Source of the DNA: Candidatus Delongbacteria bacterium
GTDB taxonomy: Bacteria > UBA4055
NCBI GenBank assembly: GCA_003477045.1
Contig: DMTS01000064.1
Span: 8,212 to 25,995, forward strand
DNA: 17,784 nt
Reading direction: 5' to 3'
Part shown: piece after piece, positions 14,085 to 17,784 of the stretch
Layout of the letters: each line of letters begins with the position of its first letter
Numbering within the stretch: position 1 is the stretch's first letter
Translations under genes and position numbers: made by a program
Notes under the pieces: generated by a model
What the model was told of the DNA's origin: nothing
Databases searched by the model: none
The model's input: only the letters and a program-made list of their open reading frames with translations

Positions 14085-14974
14085 TACCTTAATTTAAAAA
14101 TCAATTTCGGATAGATTAAGGATATTATTGAGGTAAAAAGGAATTTTATCCTTTTATTAACCGAGAAAGCTCTGAAATAAAATTTCATAGCGTTGATCCT
14201 CTGGTAATTTAAGAGGCATTTATGGGCTAGCATCGAATATTCCCATTCTTTATTCTCTCTTATTTCTTTTTGTGTCAGTTTTTTATAGTCAGTTGCATAT
14301 TTTTTTCTTATCAAATTCAAAGCCTTTACATTGCTTTCAATATTTTTGGAAACACTCTTAACGGATGTCTCATAATTATATATTGTCAGAGGCTGATCAA
14401 TGTATTTTGGTTTAAATATTTTTGAAAATCTTAGCCAGAGTTCATAATCTTCAAGAGCATTGAGATCTTTATCGAAAAAACCTAGCTTTTCGGTCAGAGA
14501 TTTTCCTATTACGATCATCGAAGTTCCGCCAATTATATTTTTTACAAGCATGCTTTTAAAGAAATCAGCAGGCACTTCTCTTTTTGTTACATACTCGGTT
14601 TTCTCATTGATCATTCTGATCCGTGAGTTATGATATATAAAATCCAGATCCGGATTTTTCTCTATAGCAGAATTAATTATTTCTAATTTATCACTTCTCC
14701 AAATATCGTCATCGTCAAGAAATGCTATCCATTCATATTTACATAACTTAATTCCTTTATTGCGTGATAAAGCAGCTCCGCAATTTACTTCATTGCGTGA
14801 TATTACTATCCTGAATGGATAATTTTCAGAAAGAAATGATTTTGAAACTTCAGTCTCTGAGTGGTCGTCAATAATAATAACTTCAAAATTCAAAAAAGAT
14901 TGTTTAGAAAGAGATTTTAAACAATTCAGCAGTTCTTTTGGCCTGTTGTATGTTGGAATTATAACACTAAACAT
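14084..14974 (-). CDS. GT2-family glycosyltransferase
   Basis: A 296-residue family 2 glycosyltransferase. The GT-A signature is very clear: 'FSVIIPTYNRP' (2-12), 'VIIIDDHS' (32-39), 'AALSRNKGI' (67-75), the metal/nucleotide-binding 'FLDDDD' (85-90) and 'EDYELWLR' (175-182). The C-terminal third is basic with a hydrophobic end, fitting peripheral attachment at the inner membrane. It is a different branch from the GT2 at 9484-10275, sharing only family motifs. The start follows the Stealth gene's stop by 6 bases and lacks a strong ribosome site, suggesting coupled translation; its own stop overlaps the propeller start by one base. The linkage formed cannot be predicted. Confidence 0.92.
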   Translation of the reverse strand: MFSVIIPTYNRPKELLNCLKSLSKQSFLNFEVIIIDDHSETEVSKSFLSENYPFRIVISRNEVNCGAALSRNKGIKLCKYEWIAFLDDDDIWRSDKLEIINSAIEKNPDLDFIYHNSRIRMINEKTEYVTKREVPADFFKSMLVKNIIGGTSMIVIGKSLTEKLGFFDKDLNALEDYELWLRFSKIFKPKYIDQPLTIYNYETSVKSVSKNIESNVKALNLIRKKYATDYKKLTQKEIRENKEWEYSMLAHKCLLNYQRINAMKFYFRAFSVNKRIKFLFTSIISLIYPKLIFKLR

Positions 14975-14980
14975 AATACA

Positions 14981-15994
14981 TCATTTTTCAAATTTAGATT
15001 TATATTCAAGTATAGAATCGAAAGCTTTATTAATATTTATTTGTGCCTTATTAAACAATTCTTCAGAACAGTAACCGTCATTTAAACAGATCATGTTATA
15101 TTTATTAGAAGTAATTGCTCTGCATGCATCTTCTATTTTATTCTTTGAAATAGGATTATTACCATCGAAAACACTAATATTTATTGTGTCTTTCATGCTT
15201 ATAGGATGAAAATTACCTGAAACAATCTGCCAGTTTCGGATTAAATATTGATTTACATTAGAGATATCTCTAAATTTTGATCTTGATGTTGTTTTCATGA
15301 CATCTTCGCAATGATCCCATACTTCTGTAAAAGAGCTTTTTAAATAGCTTTGGGGCATATGAAAATTTAAAAAGCTTGAATATCTAGGATAAGGTATTAG
15401 CCATAGATTCCTTAAAATATATTCAATTCTATATTTATAATTTATCCATTTAGAGAGATTTTTAATTAATTGTTTTTGTTTTATGAAATGCTTATTAATT
15501 TCTATTGAATTGTTTAATTTTATATGAGAAAGATCGTTTGTTGATAAAATTGTTTCTACAGCGCAATCACAAGGTAAATTATGTTTAAAGAATCTTGATG
15601 GCTCTATACGGCTTGTTATAAATGTGTCGTCATTAAAATATACAAACTTTTCCGATAAATTTTTTATTCTATGCATATTGATTTCTATAGGATGTGAACT
15701 GAAAGTAGGCAAACATTCTTTATCTATGTACTCGCTATGTTTTACGATTTTTAACTTGGGGTGTTCAGTATCAAGCCATTCAGGCAGGTGCCCCCAGGTT
15801 ATGAAGTATATTTTGTTTACCCACGGAGTAAATTTTTCTACTCCTCTGAACCAATATTTAAGATTATCCCAACTTCGATAAGTGAAGTTATTTTGTTTAG
15901 TATGGTATTTATTGAACTCTTTAATCCATTCAGGATCATTTCCATCGACCCAGGGAATAACGAAATCAATGATATCTTTATTATTTCCAGACAA
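14981..15994 (-). CDS. Stealth-family sugar-phosphate transferase
   Basis: Transfers a sugar 1-phosphate from a nucleotide sugar to a glycan, making phosphodiester-linked polymers like those of meningococcal hexose-phosphate capsules and eukaryotic GlcNAc-1-phosphotransferase. All four Stealth conserved regions are visible in its 337 residues: CR1 'IDFVIPWVDGNDPEW' (9-23); CR2 spanning about 40-125 with 'LPTFSSHPIEINMHRI' (95-110) and 'FVYFNDDTFI' (117-126); CR3 about 212-259 with 'HMPQSY' and 'FRDISNVNQYL'; CR4 'ICLND' (302-306). It has no membrane segment and is expected to work in the cytoplasm. The start is a TTG at 15992-15994: an AAAGGAGA site lies just before it, an in-frame stop lies upstream, and the first ATG would cut off CR1 and part of CR2. 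It follows the GT4 gene by 27 bases in the same operon. Confidence 0.93.
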   Translation of the reverse strand: MSGNNKDIIDFVIPWVDGNDPEWIKEFNKYHTKQNNFTYRSWDNLKYWFRGVEKFTPWVNKIYFITWGHLPEWLDTEHPKLKIVKHSEYIDKECLPTFSSHPIEINMHRIKNLSEKFVYFNDDTFITSRIEPSRFFKHNLPCDCAVETILSTNDLSHIKLNNSIEINKHFIKQKQLIKNLSKWINYKYRIEYILRNLWLIPYPRYSSFLNFHMPQSYLKSSFTEVWDHCEDVMKTTSRSKFRDISNVNQYLIRNWQIVSGNFHPISMKDTINISVFDGNNPISKNKIEDACRAITSNKYNMICLNDGYCSEELFNKAQININKAFDSILEYKSKFEK

Positions 15995-15998
15995 GTTA

Positions 15999-16006
15999 TC
16001 TCCTTT
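15999..16006 (-). promoter_or_regulatory. Strong ribosome binding site supporting a TTG start
   Basis: AAAGGAGA on the minus strand with its GGAG five bases from the TTG at 15994-15992. It is one of the best ribosome sites in the window and, with the CR1 motif immediately downstream, settles the non-ATG start. Confidence 0.85.
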
Positions 16007-16021
16007 AGAATATATAATTAT

Positions 16022-17245
16022 TTAAAGAATTTCTTCATACTCACCTATGATTTTTGATGCATCAAATTCAAGAGCTCTTTTGTATCCCTTTTTAGAGTAT
16101 TCAGATCTTTTCTCTTTATTGTGATACATTTTTATGATTGCTTCTGAAAGAAGAATTTCTTCTTTTGTTAGAGGAATATCTGCTTTTCTGAATTTGCCGT
16201 CACAAACGGGAGTTAGCACACCATATTCAGCAAATTCAACATCTTTTGCTGTTGTATTTATATCAGAATTTGGTGCCAAAAGTTCTCTTGGTCCAGAATG
16301 ACAGTCAGTAGATATAATAGGAAGTCCGGATATGAATGATTCGATGATAACATTAGGCAGGCCTTCGTATATAGAAGAAATAACCAAAAGATCGGAATTC
16401 TTCATTATTGAAAAAGGGTTCGATTGAAAATCAAGCTGAATGATGTTGCTTGAAATATTAAGGTCTTCAATTAGCTCGAAAATGTCTTTTTGCAATTGGT
16501 CATTACCTGTTCTGCTTATGAGAATAAGTTTAATATCTTTGATTTGTTCTTGAACTCTTTTAAATGCCCTAAGAAGATGCCATTGAGCTTTTGCCCTGGC
16601 CGGTCTTCCAATATGCAGCAGTTTAAAGCATTTGTCATCAAATACATATCTCAAATCTTGTTTGATCTTCTCATTGGAAAGCTTTTGAATATGCATGACA
16701 TTAAAGGGGTTATAAATTACTTTGATTTTGTCTGGTGATACCTTATAATTATCAATGAGATCATTTTTACCGACATAAGACACACATAATATTAAATCAG
16801 CTCTTTTGAAGAAGAGGGGGTAAAAAAAACTGTATATTTTTTTATAAAATCCTTTTAAATTCTTTGATTGTAAAGTATGAACAGTTAATATTGTTTTTTC
16901 TTTCTGTTTCGTTAGAGAATTGATTATATTCAAATTATCCAAAAAGCTTATAACTGTATCATATTTTTCTTTCTTCTTTAAATCTTTCAATAATAAATAC
17001 TTTTTAGTAAAATTATATAATCTTCCTATAAAAGATTTATGTTTTAAAGGCCTTTTAATATCAATTATTTCTCCCTTAAATTCATAATCAATTGTTTTGC
17101 TGTCCAGTAAAATAAGAGTTTGTGCGAATCTATCGCTTAAATTAAGCGAAATATTTGAAATTACTCTCTCTGCACCACCGCTATCATAAGTCGGAATTAG
17201 AAATGCGATTTTTTTATGAACTTCTGTATTGTTATCGATCTGCAT
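16022..17245 (-). CDS. GT4-family glycosyltransferase
   Basis: A 407-residue GT-B glycosyltransferase of family 4, using a nucleotide sugar on the cytoplasmic face of the inner membrane. The N-terminal acceptor domain opens with 'KKIAFLIPTYDSGGAERV' (11-28), where 'GGAERV' is typical of GT4 enzymes in O-antigen clusters. The C-terminal donor domain shows 'LLHIGRPARAKAQ' (209-221) and the EX7E signature 'EGLPNVIIE' (294-302), followed by 'SGLPIISTDCHSGPREL' (306-322). This is closest in style to GalNAc/glucosyl-type GT4 enzymes, but the donor is not determined. The ATG at 17243-17245 has a gagg site and lies 3 bases after the stop of the polymerase gene. Confidence 0.93.
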   Translation of the reverse strand: MQIDNNTEVHKKIAFLIPTYDSGGAERVISNISLNLSDRFAQTLILLDSKTIDYEFKGEIIDIKRPLKHKSFIGRLYNFTKKYLLLKDLKKKEKYDTVISFLDNLNIINSLTKQKEKTILTVHTLQSKNLKGFYKKIYSFFYPLFFKRADLILCVSYVGKNDLIDNYKVSPDKIKVIYNPFNVMHIQKLSNEKIKQDLRYVFDDKCFKLLHIGRPARAKAQWHLLRAFKRVQEQIKDIKLILISRTGNDQLQKDIFELIEDLNISSNIIQLDFQSNPFSIMKNSDLLVISSIYEGLPNVIIESFISGLPIISTDCHSGPRELLAPNSDINTTAKDVEFAEYGVLTPVCDGKFRKADIPLTKEEILLSEAIIKMYHNKEKRSEYSKKGYKRALEFDASKIIGEYEEIL

Positions 17246-17248
17246 GAA

Positions 17249-17784
17249 TCATTCCTCAATAATTTTTTTATACTTAAATATATAGTATTGAAGCATATTA
17301 TGCTTCCTATCTTTTTTTGAAATAAAAAATATCGAAAGAAAAAATAAAAGAGGAATGCTTCTAAGAAAATCATGTAGGAAAGTGATGAAAAATAAAAAAC
17401 TGTATAAATATTCATAATTTTTATAAGTAAAAGCCTTGCTTATTACTTTAGATAGTATTGCAATATACAATACAAAGTATAGTAATCCTACTTCCGATAA
17501 TAGTGATAATAACGAGTTGTGAGGATAGTAATGCAGAGGATTTTCATATACGAAATAGTTCTGATATCCTTCTTTTAGTCCCCATATTAAAGTTTCAGGA
17601 TCTTTTACCAACTTATCAAAAGTTAAAAAATTATTATAAAACCTCAAAAGATTTGAGGTATCCCCAACACTTGTCATTCTACCCAGTCTATCTTCTTTTG
17701 TTCTCGATACAGAAGAAAATTCTATAAACACTAAACTTACTACAAAAATTAATAAAAAGAATAAAAATATTAAAAGTGAAAAAT
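17249..17784 (-). CDS. O-antigen polymerase/ligase (Wzy/WaaL type), C-terminal part (partial)
   Basis: The C-terminal ~178 residues of a polytopic inner-membrane protein, open to the right edge of the window. The sequence running in from the edge is a hydrophobic segment, so the GTG at 17729-17731 is an internal valine codon rather than the start. The large periplasmic loop has 'SNLLRFYNN' and 'WGLKEGYQNYF', followed by 'YYPHNSLLSLLSEVGLLYF', which matches the HN...L...E.G signature of the Wzy_C/O-antigen ligase domain (Arg and His in the loop are the functionally important type). Two further membrane segments follow and the protein ends in a basic tail. Whether it polymerises repeat units or ligates glycan to a lipid anchor cannot be told from this part. 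It leads the visible operon, with the GT4 gene 3 bases downstream. Confidence 0.87.
   Translation of the reverse strand, partial: FSLLIFLFFLLIFVVSLVFIEFSSVSRTKEDRLGRMTSVGDTSNLLRFYNNFLTFDKLVKDPETLIWGLKEGYQNYFVYENPLHYYPHNSLLSLLSEVGLLYFVLYIAILSKVISKAFTYKNYEYLYSFLFFITFLHDFLRSIPLLFFLSIFFISKKDRKHNMLQYYIFKYKKIIEE

Noticed and set aside
9484..14974. Idea that the two GT2 genes are a recent duplication
   Set aside because: They share only family motifs such as DYELW; lengths, flanking sequence and base composition differ.
17249..17731. Polymerase fragment starting at the GTG at 17731
   Set aside because: The frame stays open to the window edge and the upstream part encodes a hydrophobic segment, so the GTG is an internal valine codon and the gene is truncated by the window.

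Overview
This window looks like a piece of a Gram-negative (two-membrane) bacterial chromosome. Two lipoproteins with lipoboxes, an outer-membrane beta-barrel candidate and an O-antigen/exopolysaccharide-type operon all point to an outer membrane. The style of the envelope proteins (a TPR lipoprotein, a barrel ending in a 'W-R-L-K-K'-like tail, a lipoprotein with a DNRLRE-like beta-sandwich) resembles the Fibrobacterota-Chlorobi-Bacteroidota side of bacteria and its candidate phyla. That placement is inference; no rRNA or other phylogenetic marker is present. I see no tRNA, rRNA, CRISPR array, insertion sequence, integrase or attachment site.

Left block (1-4905, minus strand). Five tightly spaced genes read leftward from a plausible sigma70-type promoter at about 4994-5023: a lipoprotein, an outer-membrane barrel candidate, a TPR lipoprotein, rpiB and glyA (cut by the left edge). 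The gaps are 3, 18, 12 and 19 bases, so this is probably one operon that joins an uncharacterised envelope cassette to two central-metabolism genes.

Middle block (5104-9483). A plus-strand trio encodes a Na+/phosphate cotransporter, a free-standing PhoU-like protein and a SpoU/TrmH-family RNA methyltransferase. The methyltransferase converges with overlapping stop codons on a minus-strand orphan membrane protein. A plus-strand Gfo/Idh/MocA dehydrogenase closely resembling WlbA/WbpB sugar-nucleotide 3-dehydrogenases follows, and its stop codon abuts the stop of a minus-strand GT2 glycosyltransferase.

Right block (9484-17784, minus strand). The GT2 gene has its own near-consensus promoter (10311-10339). 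To its right lies a packed seven-gene glycan operon, running leftward: O-antigen polymerase/ligase (cut by the right edge), GT4 glycosyltransferase, Stealth-family sugar-phosphate transferase (TTG start with a strong ribosome site), GT2 glycosyltransferase, a cytoplasmic beta-propeller protein of unknown role, an MBOAT O-acyltransferase, and a membrane-anchored SGNH-like partner. Together these could build a phosphodiester-containing glycan, polymerise it and acylate it in the periplasm. Base composition falls sharply from about 10389 rightward: sampled 60-base lines go from about 43% GC to about 20-25%. That is typical of a variable, horizontally exchanged surface-glycan locus.

The most unusual points are the oligogalacturonate-lyase-like propeller inside the glycan operon, the Stealth plus MBOAT/SGNH combination, the envelope cassette joined to rpiB-glyA, the PhoU-like protein with only one intact metal motif, and two convergent gene pairs with no intergenic DNA.
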